64,000 nucleotides of DNA. Origin: Tiliqua scincoides. Lineage: Eukaryota > Chordata > Lepidosauria > Squamata > Scincidae. The stretch is taken from positions 33,523,460-33,587,459 of the forward strand of contig NC_089829.1 of the NCBI RefSeq assembly GCF_035046505.1, given 5' to 3'. This document shows positions 1-46,850 of the stretch, piece after piece; positions within the stretch are counted from its first letter, which is position 1; each line of letters opens with the position of its first letter. The notes under the pieces were generated by a model. The model saw nothing but the letters and a program-made list of their open reading frames with translations. It had not been told where the DNA came from and searched no databases. The translations under genes and the position numbers were made by a program.

Positions 1-6558
<6,558 letters not shown>

Positions 6559-7871
6559 CCCATTGGAGCTGACTGAAAAACCAAAGGACTCCTTGATTTA
6601 GCAAGTGGCCTACTTCTGCTTATCTGGAAACCAGATTTCCTTCCTCCTCTGTCACATAGTCACAAGTGTGCTTATATTTTTGCCTGCAAGCCAAATAGGG
6701 CAGCCTGCGATGCTCCACTGGGAGAAATCCATTCTGTTGAGTTAAAGGTTTATCATGTGTAGGGGACAAAAGATGATGCCGTTTGACATACGGCTGATGT
6801 GCCTTGTTTTCTCCAGTTATATGATAGTGATTGGTAGTTACCTGTTCTAAGTGGGACATTTTCTTTAATAATTTAACTTTGAGAACCCTTAGGGCATGGG
6901 TGAAGAAATATTCTCACTTTCATGTGCACTTCAAAAGTACTACACTAGACACAGTCCATCAGACTGAAAAGTCTTGCCAGATGTTAGTTCTTCACTGCTG
7001 TTTTTCCCCATTTTGATCCCCCAGTTGGTGCTACTGTTGCTTGCTGCCATTTTCCTCCTCCTTTTCTGCCCTCCCAGCCCTTGGTTTCATTTTTCTATGC
7101 TGCTGTTTCAGCCAATTGGTTGTGGTGGCTCACATGACTTTAGTGTTTCTGATACAGCTTTGTCAAACATAACATCCTGATGGCACTGGCAATATTATTA
7201 ATTGATCATAAGCTTGTTAGCCTTTAGGTTCTTGCTCTGCAAGGCTGAAAAAGATGAATATCTTAATTATGCACACAATCCTATCATACAGCTTGCCATA
7301 GCCAAATAGGACAAAGGGATCATGTGGGTAAGGCTGACAATCAGATCAAAATGTGCCATTGAAAGGTGCCACTGATGCTTTTTTCATAGAAGGAGATCCT
7401 CTCATGAAACCAGGGGCAAATGTCTTACTTCTGCACACAGTGCAAAGGCCTTTTTTAGAATGATGAGGACAGATGCCGGCATAAAAAGGAATCAATTGAC
7501 AGTGCTGTGAATTTAGGAGTAAACTCAGGGGATCAGGAAAAAAAAAAAGAGGAACTGGGCTGAATAACAATCCCCCCTCTGCAAGGTGTCTGGGAAGGAA
7601 AAGAACTCCGCATGGGATGGAAAGTAAGACTGCATTCTGCCCCCCCCCCCCCGCCACTGAGGTGTAGCATCATATGAATTTGCAAGTAAATCTACCACTA
7701 GGCAAGTGAAGAATAATCAACAAGTAAATCTAATCTCTGTGGCCTCCTGTACCTATTCTTGACCATTAGGGAAGTGGCAATCTTGGGCTCCCCGAAAGAA
7801 GGCAAAACATAGCAACACTGATAGACCCCCAATTCTTTGCAAAGTGTAAAAGAAAGTAATGGAAACATAGA

Positions 7872-7887
7872 AATAAAAATATTTATT
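7872..7887. promoter_or_regulatory. Overlapping convergent poly(A) signals of MYLK3 (+) and ORC6 (-)
   Basis: AATAAA on the + strand at 7872-7877 and AATAAA on the - strand at 7882-7887 lie 4 bp apart. The first is about 1.3 kb after the MYLK3 stop and the second about 0.8 kb after the ORC6 stop. No better canonical signal was seen between either stop codon and this point. The two 3' UTRs would therefore meet or overlap here. That these are the used signals is inference. Confidence 0.55.
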
Positions 7888-8683
7888 GCTGTTTCTCCAA
7901 GATGAATTGTGCCTTACAGAAAGTCATTATAAAAATAAACCAGGGCGATGCATCGTTAAAAAGAAAAAAATGCAACATACTGAAGATATGTTGCTTGAAT
8001 AGTCCCATGCACAAGCCATTGTCAAATATCAGCTTCCTGCACAGAGAAAATTTGAAAGGATGGAAATGATTGCAAAGTGGAGGCTGACCTTTCAGATTTG
8101 CACTTAGGTACAAATTGAATCTCCTTAAGTGAGTGAATTCCAATGAAGTTAATGGGTTTTACCTATCAGCCAGTGTGGTTGAGGTAGAGATCTCATTCTG
8201 CATCCAGAGGCAAAAGACAGAGGAAATTTAATGGTACAGAATCCAGCTTTTGATATGATGCTTCTGACTCCACCTTCACAATCCATTCTTTTGCATAGTA
8301 ACCATTTCAGTAGAAAACAAAGTTCAACCTGCTATACTGCAAGAGACACAAGCAACTTCAAAAGTGATCCCCAAGAGCCTCAACAATGAAATAAGGTAGT
8401 CTGACAACGACTAAAGGCTCCTCCAGGAAACTCAAGTTTTGGAGATTTGGTGTGCCATTTCAGCAGCCTAGTCCTCATGGAGGAGACTGATCAGTTGATG
8501 GGGTTAGTTTTTGCATTCATCTCTTCCTCATGAACAATCCTTACACAACTGAATGGCAATCTTCTCAACTGGGATAGGAACAGGAAATCAATGCCTTAAC
8601 AAGTCCTAAAAGACACTGCTCGCATAAAATTACACTTGAAGTTAAAATGGTGGAAGGGCGGCCAAAGTTGTGATATGATCAAA

Positions 8684-11600
8684 TCAAACATCATCCCTTT
8701 GTGATTTGGCAGCATTTTCCAGAATTCTCTTTTTCCATTCTTCATACTCTTCTTTTGTGTTGGTTTCGGTTTTTGGACGCTTGCGAGGGATCTCAGCCTC
8801 TCTTTCAATGACTGCCAAGGGAAAAAAAAACAAAAAACTTTTCAAAGATGCTCTCAGATAGCAAGTTTGACACCCCCCCCCCAAAAGGAAAACACAGTCT
8901 TAGCTAGTTGAAAAAGTCTGTCACCCAAGATATATTCTGGATGCATTTCTTGAGCTGAATCCACATACAGGGTGACCCAAAAGTAGGTGGAATAGATGTT
9001 ATCATTTACTGTCCACCTACTTTTGGGTCACCCTGTATAGTGTGCCCTCTTTCCCAGACCCCTTGTGAATACTGATTTCCGTGGAAAATTAAATCTGTGG
9101 AAGAGCCCACAGAGGACCTCCTGGATGCAACAGGAAGCACCTTCCAGTCACATCCGAGAGGTCCTTGAGACCCTTCAGTTGTAGGGCTGGCACCCACAAT
9201 GTATCAAATCCACAGGTGCCAAACACATGGGAAGGGCCTACTAGATGGGAAGGCCCTTCCCTACTTGATGGGAAGGGCCTACTAGAATAAAGACTTTACA
9301 TATAGCTTCCCATATAATCTTGATACAGAGCATTGGTTCCCAAACTCCTTAGCACTGGGACCCACTTTTTAACTCTATCAGGCCCCACCTGGCTTTGAGA
9401 TTTTAAAAAAAGTTCGCCAGCTGCTCAAGCCTCTGTTTTTATCCTTTTTACTGTGGCAAAAGGGGACATTCTGGAACATTTATTGAGCTCCACATTCATG
9501 AACATTCTGGTGGCCTTGCATTCTCCTTTGCCTGGCCTTCAATAAGAACTAAAGCACAATTGCCTACTCTATTTATGAGCACACCTGTGGCACAGTTTTG
9601 CTTTTCATGGGGCTCAATACATGTGCCTTGTTAGCTTGGAAGGAGGGGGCTTTCCTTCTCAAGACATTGTTGGGGCCTTCGTTCATCAGACTGGAACCAT
9701 TTTGGTGACATTGCATTCCCCTCAGCCTGCCTGTTGAAACTGAACTGAGGCACATTTGCTTACTCACGAGTAAACATGCATGTGCTGCTCCATTTTGGTT
9801 TCCCATAGAACTCAACACATTTTCCTTATGTATTATACTACTTTGATATGTAGTTTATAATACAATTATCTGCAAAGCCAGTACAATCAACTCCATACTG
9901 CAGATGGAGAAGACAGAAGCTAAGGGAGTGGCTTGCCTAAGGCTACCTAGTGATTTTGTGGCAGAGGTGAAGCTCAAACTGATTTGCAGCTCAGTCTCCT
10001 AGTCACAACATGACATCAGCCCAAAGGTGTTCAGTCATGGTGAAGTAGATGGGTCTGACCACTGGATGGAGATGAGCACAACTTAACAAGGTGCTACTGT
10101 TTCCTTCTTGGCCTATTGTTCTACCTGGGCAAGGTATCAGGCACAGTGAAACTGTCACTACACATCCACAGTTAAGCCCCTTCTATGAGTTGCTCAGGAG
10201 GTCTGAGTCCTATAAACAAATGAAACAAAAGGTCTGTATTCTGCAAGTGTAGCAAGCAAGTCAGTTGATTACACCTACCCTCTTCCTTTCTAAGGCTTTC
10301 GGATAATGTCTTCTGGGTTTTGGCAGCCTCGGTAGCCCCCGGAACGCTTTCTCCTTTGGAAGAACAGAAAAGCTATTTACTGTGGTTTATGATACCTTGG
10401 ACAAAGATGGTTCTCTGTTTTGCTTTCGTTCAGGTTGAGATTCTCTTGGCACAGCCTACCCTATCTTACCGATTCAAAGTGGGCAAAACTGTATTTTGTT
10501 GATTTATTTTAAAAAAAATGCTGACACCAGTTCAAGGACTTACAAGATAAACCATAAATCTTCACGTTCCTCTTTGAAGTTAGTTTTTTTGTGCTGCACA
10601 TGGTAGATACAAGAATTGAGAGCTGCAAGGAATAAAATACATACGGCTGATTTGCTGGCTAATTTTTTCCAGCTGGCTGCAGAGGCGGTCAAATATGGCT
10701 TTCTTCACACCAGAGGCAGCCGTCATTTTGCTCTTGTCCACTTTTAATTTCAGTCTCCTGCAACAAACCACCAGTGGATTTTTTAAAAAGTTGAAATCAC
10801 CTTAGGTCAACAAGTCACGTTTTGTGCAAAAGGTGCTACTACTGAAAACAATCCATATGTTGTCCCCAATTGATGTTTCTTAATAGCCGTTTGCTTGCAT
10901 TTAGTAAACGTGAGTAACCTATGCATTTTTCCCCCAGGAATCTTTGGGTCTCTGAGACTTTTCCAAGAAAGCATACCTGTGGGAGATTGTCCCCAGCCCT
11001 CCCTGCCAGTTCCCCCTCCAATCAAACTGATGCTTGTAGGGAAACAGGGCAGGCAGTGGAAGACAGCTGTTGAAGCTAAAAGGGTTTTTAGAGATCTCTC
11101 CACTAGACCAGGCATTACTGAGCATGCTCAGGAGCACCATTCCCTGCCAGGTGTCATGGGATATGTAGTTTTTGTGGCTTTCCATTCAAGTCAGGCATCT
11201 CCTGGCTCCAATAGCTGGTGAAGGGGAGAGAACACAAGTAAGCTTCTTCGCTGGAAGGGCTAATTAGATGTCAAACCAGGAGCCAGGGAGGATGAAGGTG
11301 CATGGAATGTCTTTCGGCTTAGCCACTTCAGTCCTGATTGCAGAGTACAGCATTCCTCTGCCAAAACATGCACGCCTTCTGTAGCACAAAAGTGAGGGAC
11401 ACATATGTGCCCAGACCTGCCACTTCTCTATTGGAGCATAAAAACCACTGCCAAGAGATTGCTGTGTTCATATGGAAGCAGAGGTAGAATTAGAGAAACC
11501 AGCTCATTTTATGTTTAATACACACACTTTCTAAAAACAAAATGCAAAACCCATCTCCTTATACCTGTAGTGTATAAAACAGTGCTTGTCATATATAAGC

Positions 11601-14600
11601 TACCATAAACCAAAAATAAAAATAAATTAAAGTAGCAGAGCAACGGGATAGCATACATACTCACAATGTCATTTCTGAGGAGTAAGGAATCACCAAACCA
11701 GACCCTCAACCTTGTGCCTTCCTCCCACAAGCAATGTTTCTGGGAGAAAGTACTTTTGGGAAAGGGTGCCCCCATGTGGCAAGACTGCAAGTTACTAACT
11801 CCTGAACAGTGCTGCATTTTTCAGATACAGTTGCTGGAAAGCCATGCCAACTTAAAAGCACTGACTTAAGTGCTCGGGTGGGAAAGACTGAGATGGTTGA
11901 GCTAAATAGCATTCCATATACCTCACCCTCCCTTGTTCCTTGTCTAACTTCCAACTAGTCCTCCCAGCAAAGAGGCTCACAGGCCAACCCTTTATTTAGG
12001 ACCATCTCATAAGAGACTCTGTTTTTTCTGCTGTGCACAGTGTCTACACGAATGACATAACAGATGCACTTAACCATCTCCTAATTTCCTTCTCGTGCAA
12101 AATTGCATCTTTCATCAGAAAACAAGCACAAGGACAACTGCTTTGTACCAACCCCAGTCCAACTGCAGCATATACGATGGATGAGGTCACTCTACCTGCA
12201 AGCTGTAAACAGGGCAGCCGTTGTGAATAAAGGCTTGGACAAATCCAGATCCATTTGCTGTGCTTTGGGCAGACCAGATTCGTACCTGAAACAGCAAGGC
12301 CACTTCCTGAGAACATGGCTGTGGGTGTAGAAACCTTGCTTGCAAATACATTTCAGTATCCCTGATGTAGAATCTTCCCAGTCCCTGCAGCCAGAGACCT
12401 CCTAGCTGGGAGTTGCTGAAGGCTCAAGAGCTGCAACGCCAAGTTGATTAATCAGTTGGATTAACCAGTCACAGAATGTTTTGAGTGACTGAAATGATGC
12501 CTCCGATTACAGCTGCAATCCTACAGCTGGGGAAAAATCCTACAGCTTTTTTCTTTGGCTGGGAAAAAGCCCACTGAATACAATGGGTCTTTTGAGTACG
12601 AATACCGAGGAGTGCTCTGTGGAGCTGTTAAAATACATAATTTTTAGCAAACATTTTTTTAAAATGGCAGATGAAGAAGAGGTATTCCCCGTGTCACAAG
12701 GGAAGGGGAGAATACCTCTTCTCATATGATAGCTGCTGCAACACAATTAAAAACAAAGCAAATTCAGTGGGCTCTTTATATTTGTGGGGGATCTGTTCCA
12801 GGATACCAAATTCCACAGACAACAAAATCCGCGGCTGGAGGGCCTCAGAACATGCCCCAGATGTGACCAGAAGGCACCTCTAATTTGTATAGGCGGAGGC
12901 CTCAGAACACCTCCGGACACGACCAGAAGGCTGTACGTAGGCTCCTTATGCCTCAGAATATCTCACAGATGCGACTCTTCCAGTCACATCCCAGAGGTTC
13001 TCCAGCTGCAGGCTTGGCATCTGAGGATACTGAAAATCTGCAGATGGATAAGGAGGGAACACTGTAGGCCAGGGGTGTCAAACCTAAGGCCCGGGGGCCG
13101 GATGCGGCCTGCGGAAGATTTTTATCAGGCTCTCAGCTGCTGAGCAGTGTTATTGCTGAAAGGGCAGCCCACGTGAAAATTGGGCTCTCCCGTATCTTGA
13201 AATATGATCAAGATTTGCATATTTTCTCTTTGTCATTTGCAGCTAATGAGTTCCTAATTTAGAAAAAGTGCTTATTTTTGGTTATGGCCTGTTTAATGAC
13301 ATCACTTCCTGACTAATGACATCACTTCCAGCCCTCAGAAGGCATCATGAATGCTATTCGGCCCTGGCTATGAAACGAGTTTGACACCCCTGCTGTAGGC
13401 TTTTCTTCAGAACTTTTGACTTTTCTTCTCAAATGTATTAGTACAGTTTGATTGGCTAAAGTCAAATCATCTAAATGTTGATAGGATCAACTTACTACAG
13501 TTTCCTTACAAGTGACAACAGGCTTACTGAGGACTGAGCATGTAGTAAATCCTATACGAATACAGAAAGCCGTCTCCTACCAAATATAGGTCAAACACAC
13601 AAAACCAGATCCTGACTGATTTGGGGCATTGGAAAATTACGTAGAAAGCACCACACTCCTGCAAAATTGCCTACCTCTGCAATATTTTTGATGCCATGTT
13701 CACTGCCTCCATGCAGCAGAACTGAACGGCCAAATCTCGGATGCTGAGGACAGAGCGCAGCCCAAGGAGACTTTCAAAGGACCTTAAGCAGCTCTGGTAA
13801 GTGGTCTTGTTCAAGCCAGAAAGTTTCACTAGATAACTCTTTAGAAGAAAGAAGAGCAAAGAAAAACAATTCAACATTTCCTCCTTGTGTGTAAAAAGCA
13901 TTTGTTTAGTCCCCTGAGGTAAGTAAAAGAACTCCTCCAAGTGACCACAAAGGAAAGCTTTACAGACTTGGGACCACAAGTTGCTTACATGAGCAAGCAG
14001 GCTAGCAATAATTTTGTGGGCTAGTCACCAGCGCAGAGCCTTGCAAGGTGGGTTTTCTTCCTAAATGTAAAAGTATTATTGTAGGATGGTTCTATCCATT
14101 GGTTCACTACTCCTACAATGTGGGTGGGCAGGCGAGTGTACAACTTCCAGAACCCTGCTCTGGAAAGCTGCAACTGTGCAGAACCCTGTGGCCAGGGTGT
14201 TGCTGAAGGATTAGTCTTTGGAGCACATCACTCTATTATTATTTGACCTATACTGGCTCCCAGTCCTATCCCCCCACCTCCAGTTCAAAGTGCCAATGAT
14301 CATATTTAAATCTCTGAACTGATCTGGGTCTAGGGTCTCAGGTAACTAAAGGATTGGTTATTCTCACATGAGTCTGCCTGCCCACTGAGACTTGCAAATC
14401 TCAGGAGCTCCATGCCCCTGTCCGAGGCAAGATTGGTGCAAACATGTTGTGAGGCCTTCTTAATGACAGCACCTAGACTCTGACAGTCTGCAGGCCTGGC
14501 TAGCCACTTCCCTCTAGCAGGCTGATAAAGACCAGTTTGTTTCAGTTGCCTTTTTAGGGTGAATGGTTTCTAACCCAGACGACTGTATTAATGCTGGCTC

Positions 14601-17046
14601 CTGTTACAGCAGCATTCCAGCTTTGCTGCTTTTCAGAACATAGATGTTTTCCAGTCTAATATGTTTTGTGGTGAGCCATTTGGGTCAAAATGAGGCATAG
14701 AAGTTTTAGCATGAATACAAAAAAATAAATACTGCCTCTGAATATGGAAACTCAATTTAGCCATCAAAGCTAATGGCAGTTGATACAATTCTCTTATGGA
14801 TGAATTTGTTTAGTCTTGTTTCAAAGCCATCCAAGTGCCATCTATGCGGGCTACTTGTATGGTTCAAACTCCCCCCCCCCCCCCAGCATCAGAAGGGTTT
14901 ACTGGAGGATGTGGAACAAAGAAGTGATGGGGTAAATGGATTAAAAAAATTAAAGAAGAAAAGTCACCTGCAATCCTAGACACATCTACCTGGGAGTAAG
15001 TCCCATTGAATTCCAAAAGACTTACTTCTGAGTAGATATGCATAGGCTCATGCTGCAACTTTGGCAACTGAACCAAAGATTTCTCTCTACCCAGCAATCA
15101 TCAGCAGAGGATTAAAGAACAAACTGACCAACCAGGAGCTTAACAAGGGTTGAAAGATAATTTTTTGTAAAGTCCTACTTTATCCATAGGGTGCTTCATG
15201 AAGCCCGCAGCCAAGTCCAGGCAGATTACAGCACTGCTAGTTGCAGTCATCTGAACCAGCAAGGTGGCACATTTCACTTGAGACAGCCGAAGGTACTCTT
15301 CCGCTTTTCTGGAGATCAAAGAAGAGAAGAGGTCATTAGTTAATTTTGTTTGCACAACTTTGCAAAGCAAAGAACATCAGATCCACCTACCTACATATAC
15401 TGCACTAAGGATCTGTGGTTCAAAAGGAGACAAAAAACAACACACTGTCTCCCAGTGTTGCACCAACTGTCTCCCAATGTTCCTTAGTACATCTATGCTA
15501 TGCCCCCCACCCTTCACACACCCAGCAGCGATAACTAGAGAAAGCAGCTTTGTATGATACTACTGGAAACTTTTTTAGGTCATCCTGTGAGTCCCCCAAC
15601 ATCTATAAAACAGGTTATACATTTCTATATGAACAAGGAAATGGGATCTCCTTGGACAGGAGCATTATATCATGCCCAGCTTGTGGCCTCGTGCCACACT
15701 GGCACTTGAGCTTTATCAGAGAAACAAAATAGTAGATGGGACAGGCTCTCTTTACACAGATCCAGAAGGCCAGGGTTCATGTCCCATAACAGCTTAACAG
15801 AACCTCCATATATAGGAGTGGTCTCTTCCTCTAAGTGTTGGTGGCAAAGAACATGGGAGGGGGAGTTGATTTCCTGCACTGCTGCTGGATTTCCCAGAAT
15901 ACTCTTATTGGCCATTGTGGGAAAATGGAATATATTGGACTGCACATAACTTTTTTGATGTGATCCATCGCTTTCCAGACTGGCAAGGGAGGGACCATTT
16001 GCTCAGTAGGTTTCATGTTTTAAAAACTGGTCACTTGTGTTTAATAAAGTGGCCCAAATTAAACCCAAGCCATAGACTGGCATCTTCATTGGGAGGTGCA
16101 AGGGTAAAAAGAATGCCAGATGCAGGGAAGTGTCAGCGAGATGCAAGTATTTTGTCTTGTGTGCTCCCAGAAGTAACTGGTAGGCTGCTGTGAGATACAG
16201 GAAGCTGGACTAGATGGGCCCTGGGCCTAATCCAGCAAGGCTCTTCTTATGTTCCAGCATGCTAGTTACAGAAAAAAAGTCCATCACAAGTTACAAGCCA
16301 TGATGGGTATGTGCAACCTCCTGGTTTTAGAAGTAAGCTCCCTCAGAATGTGAGATGCAAGGGATGGCACCAGGGTCCAGGTCTCTTGTTGTCTTGTGTG
16401 CTCCCTGAGGCATTTGGTGGGCCACTGTGAGATACAGGAAGCTGGGCTAGATGGGAGTTTGGCCAGATTCAGTGGGGTTCTTCTTATATACTACTTGTAT
16501 TAGTTACTAAAAGGTTGAAAATGGCTGGTCTAGAAAGAAGGCACCTGAGGAGGGATTGAGACTTACAAAATTATGTAGGAGTGAGACTCACTCCCAGGAA
16601 AGTGTGGCTAGGATTACAGCCTTAGAGCCAACGCCTAGGCATGTCTACTCAGAAGTAAGTCCCACTGTGTTCAGTGAGACTCATTCCCAGGAAAGCATGG
16701 CTAGGATTGCAGCCTTCTATCCTATGCCTAGGCATGTCTACTCAGAAGTAAGTCCCATTTGGTTCAGTGACACTCGCAGGAAAGTGTGGACAGCCTGAAT
16801 GGGCTCATGGCCTGATCCAGCAGGATTCTCCTTATGTTCTTAGGGTCCAATCCTATGCTTGCCTACTCAGAAGTAAGTCCCATTGTGTCCCATGAGGCTT
16901 ACTCTCAGGAAAGTGCGCACAGGATTGCAGCCTTAATGCATAGAGAAGCAGCCTGAGCAGGCATTACAACGCAATGCGTACCTGACAACACCGGGCGCCG
17001 CCACGCCCAGCTTGGAGGCCAAGCGCTGGATCGCCGCGTGCTCCAT
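8684..17046 (-). CDS. ORC6: ORC6, origin recognition complex subunit 6 (complete, 7 coding exons, 254 aa)
   Basis: Coding exons on the minus strand, 5' to 3': 17046-16982, 15308-15179, 13838-13675, 12285-12196, 10757-10645, 10353-10279 and 8811-8684 (TGA at 8686-8684). They sum to 765 nt, and every junction is GT-AG with a consistent phase. ORC6 is the smallest ORC subunit and acts in origin licensing and MCM loading in the nucleus. It has two TFIIB-like cyclin-fold domains and a C-terminal helix that docks to ORC3. Recognisable blocks are RKAEEYLRLSQVKCATLLVQ, KLSGLNKTTYQSCLRSFESL, RDLAVQFCCMEAVNMASKIL, LDLSKPLFTTAALFTAC, LKLKVDKSKMTAASGVKKAI and the C-terminal YEEWKKRILENA. Tyr235 corresponds to human Tyr232, the Meier-Gorlin position. 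Length is close to the human 252 aa. Start chosen because MEHAAIQRLASKLG matches the human N-terminal helix. Exons 4 and 6 are short and were found only by splice phase. Confidence 0.97.
8968..9035. mobile_element. 68-bp perfect-hairpin mariner-type MITE
   Basis: Two perfect 24-bp terminal inverted repeats starting CAGGGTGACCCAAAAGTAGG enclose only 20 bp of other sequence. The element is flanked by TA on both sides (8966-8967, 9036-9037). The TA duplication and end sequence fit the Tc1/mariner superfamily. With no mismatch between arms it looks young, or recently corrected. Confidence 0.85.
9045..9230. mobile_element. Partial Tigger-like MITE
   Basis: Shares an internal stretch (CCTCCTGGATGCA, ACATCCGAGAGGTCCTTGAG, then a CACCCACAA tail) with the fuller copies at 12765 and 32576. 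The ends are not clear. Confidence 0.45.
9494..9832. repeat. Diverged tandem duplication, about 185-bp period
   Basis: A block starting CATTCATGAACATTCTGGTG (9494) recurs from 9679 as CGTTCATCAGACTGG. Both continue through TTGCATTC, CTCAGCCTG-like and AAGCACA/GAGGCACA to CTCAACACATTTTCCTT-like ends. A hAT-like terminus (ATTGGTTCCCAAACTCCTTA) lies just upstream at 9331, so the pair may be internal to an old element. Confidence 0.45.
9846..10010 (-). mobile_element. MIR-like SINE relic (reverse)
   Basis: Contains GCTTGCCTAAGGCTACCTAG, TTTTGTGGCAGAGGTGAAGC and CTCAAACTGATTTGC, the reversed tRNA-related and core part of MIR. It lies in the last ORC6 intron. Confidence 0.6.
12765..13064. mobile_element. 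Tigger-like TA MITE
   Basis: Left end CAGTGGGCTCTTTATATTTG, then GGGGGATCTGTTCCAGG; right end AAGGAGGGAACACTG followed by TA. This is the pogo/Tigger-like family also seen at 32576-33132. A hAT element is inserted at its extreme right end, and that element's target duplication overlaps the last bases here. Confidence 0.65.
13070..13392. mobile_element. hAT MITE (CAGGGGTGTCAAAC family), perfect 8-bp TSD
   Basis: Termini CAGGGGTGTCAAAC and GTTTGACACCCCTG. The target-site duplication CTGTAGGC is exact on both sides (13062-13069, 13393-13400). No transposase reading frame. Same family as 19088-19370 and 47810-48144, in opposite orientation. Confidence 0.9.
14105..14725 (+). mobile_element. L2-like LINE remnant with 3' tail
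   Basis: The degraded C-terminal part of a reverse transcriptase can be read with stops, for example HITLLLFDLYWLPV in the usual position of the HWLPV motif, then FKVPMIIFKSLN. It ends in GGTGAGCCATTTGGGTCAAA and ATAAATA, an L2-type 3' tail. It lies in ORC6 intron 2 on the strand opposite ORC6. Confidence 0.65.
14968..15058. repeat. ~90-bp palindromic repeat (CAATCCTA family)
   Basis: Runs CTGCAATCCTAGACAC, CCTGGGAGTAAGTCCCATTG, CTTACTTCTGAGTAGA, GCATAGG. The two halves are imperfect inverted copies. One of many copies in the window. Confidence 0.75.
16095..16262 (+). mobile_element. CR1-type LINE 3' end
   Basis: Ends GTGAGATACAGGAAGCTGGA, TAGATGGGCC, AATCCAGCAAGGCTCTTCTT, ATGTTC, the forward 3' terminus of the CR1 family. 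A second, similar end lies at 16290-16495. Confidence 0.7.
16290..16495 (+). mobile_element. CR1-type LINE 3' end, second copy
   Basis: Carries CAAGTTACAAGCCATGATGG, GTGCAACCTCCTGGTTTTAG, GAGATACAGGAAGCTGGGC and the final TCTTCTTATA. It is shifted only slightly from the preceding copy and may be a separate insertion of the same family. Confidence 0.65.
16581..16935. repeat. Cluster of ~90-bp palindromic repeats with a CR1 tail inside
   Basis: Three to four head-to-tail copies (about 16581-16622 partial, 16627-16714, 16717-16795 and 16844-16932) each contain ACTCAGAAGTAAGTCCCA and end near TAGGATTGCAGCC. A CR1 3' terminus (CCTGATCCAGCAGGATTCTC, 16796-16842) separates the last copy. The cluster lies in ORC6 intron 1, within 50 bp of ORC6 exon 1. 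Confidence 0.75.
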
Positions 17047-17158
17047 CACCGGCTCCGCTCCAGCCTCTAACCTGACTGTGCACCAACCTGGGGCGTCTCA
17101 GCTGTTCCCGCGCGCGCTCTATGGAACGTTGCAACACTCTCACTGGCTACAGCCACGC

Positions 17159-17243
17159 CACGCCCCTTTCGAACGCTCAGACACCTCCGCTTAAGACACG
17201 CCCCTCCCGAACGCTCAGGCACCCTGCTTAAGCCACGCCCCTT
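17159..17243. repeat. Tandem duplication with CACGCCCC boxes in the ORC6/VPS35 promoter
   Basis: Two successive 37-38 bp units (17159-17196 and 17197-17233) each run CACGCCCC, CGAACGCTCAG, GCTTAAG. A third unit begins at 17234 and stops after the CACGCCCC box. The unit therefore multiplies a KLF/Sp-type CACCC/GC box. The units differ at a few bases, so the duplication is not very recent. Confidence 0.75.
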
Positions 17244-17600
17244 CCCCTCCTGCGACGCCCCCCTCACGCACGCGCTATGGCCGCGCCCACTTCCAACGTA
17301 TAAATCCTGGGGGTCGTCCCCCCCTGTTTTTTTCCTCATGGCTTTCATCAGAGGCGTTAAAAAAGACAATCAAATATGTTTCTCCTCAAAAAAATACTAA
17401 GAAAAAAAATAAGAAAATCGACGCTCCGATTGGTCGCCGCAAACGTTCGTCGAGGTGAAGCGGGAAGCCAATCAGGGCGGAGAACTCGCCTGAGGGGAGA
17501 AAGAGGCGGGCTTTCGAGAGGGACTTCCGGTTGAGTCACATGATAGTGTCAGGGAGGAGGTGGAGGGAGCTGTCGCTGGGCTTGCAGGCCTCCTGCCGCC

Positions 17601-46019
<28,419 letters not shown>

Positions 46020-46844
46020 GAAAGAGAGCTGTGTGTGCGCAATGTCTGTCTTGCTCATCTTCCCATTTACACACAGTACATAGTTTTGGGTTTTTTTTTA
46101 CAATGATGCTAGAGTTCATAGATTGTGCCTTTCGGAAGTGCCAAGTTAGGCTACCTGTTCACTCTCTTCTTGTGCAATGTGTTCAGTGCTGCACTTCCGA
46201 ACAATTGCATTGACTACTTTTTACCAAATATTCCAACTGTTTGGACCAGCAGCTTGATAGATGCCATCAGAAAGTAAGCATGACTGAAGCTCTTCTTCTA
46301 TACTTCATGTCAAGGTGTCGACTCTTTTCTTCCCAGCCCCAGCATTCTACTCTCTCCTCTTTCTGTTACTCCGGCCCATTCCTCCCTTGAATACCTAATC
46401 TGATTTTTTCATCTGCAAGTGTTATAGATGTATGTGTGGTTTATTTTTACAGAAAATCTTCACTTTTCTTGTATGTGGGTTCTGCTAACTTTCTTATAAA
46501 ATGCAGCTCAAGGTTATGTCAGATCTTTTTGTCGTCCTCCCCCTTAAAACTAGAATATATTAATGCATGTTTTTGGAGTTTTAAGCACCATGCTCAGAAA
46601 ATCCAGAAGCTATATTTTGCATATGGAGGGCTCTGTGACACTCAGTGAGGGCCAGTAATGTGCACAGGGCATATTTATCAAGATAACTTTTGTTTCCACA
46701 TAGTATTAAGAGAGGAGAGAGAAAAAAGGGTAATAGATGAAATTGTGGTCTATATAGTATATGTATAACCTTCATTACTGTAAAATTAAGGGGGAAATGC
46801 GTTATGCAGTTCTACTCGGTATCATGAATTTGCACCATTGAAAC

Positions 46845-46850
46845 AATAAA
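46845..46850 (+). promoter_or_regulatory. VPS35 poly(A) signal
   Basis: AATAAA about 830 bp after the VPS35 stop, followed within 30 bp by a GT-rich stretch (CTTGTCCCTTTGTTGTC) typical of a downstream element. The 3' UTR from 46020 holds no recognised repeat and no other canonical AATAAA. Confidence 0.75.
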
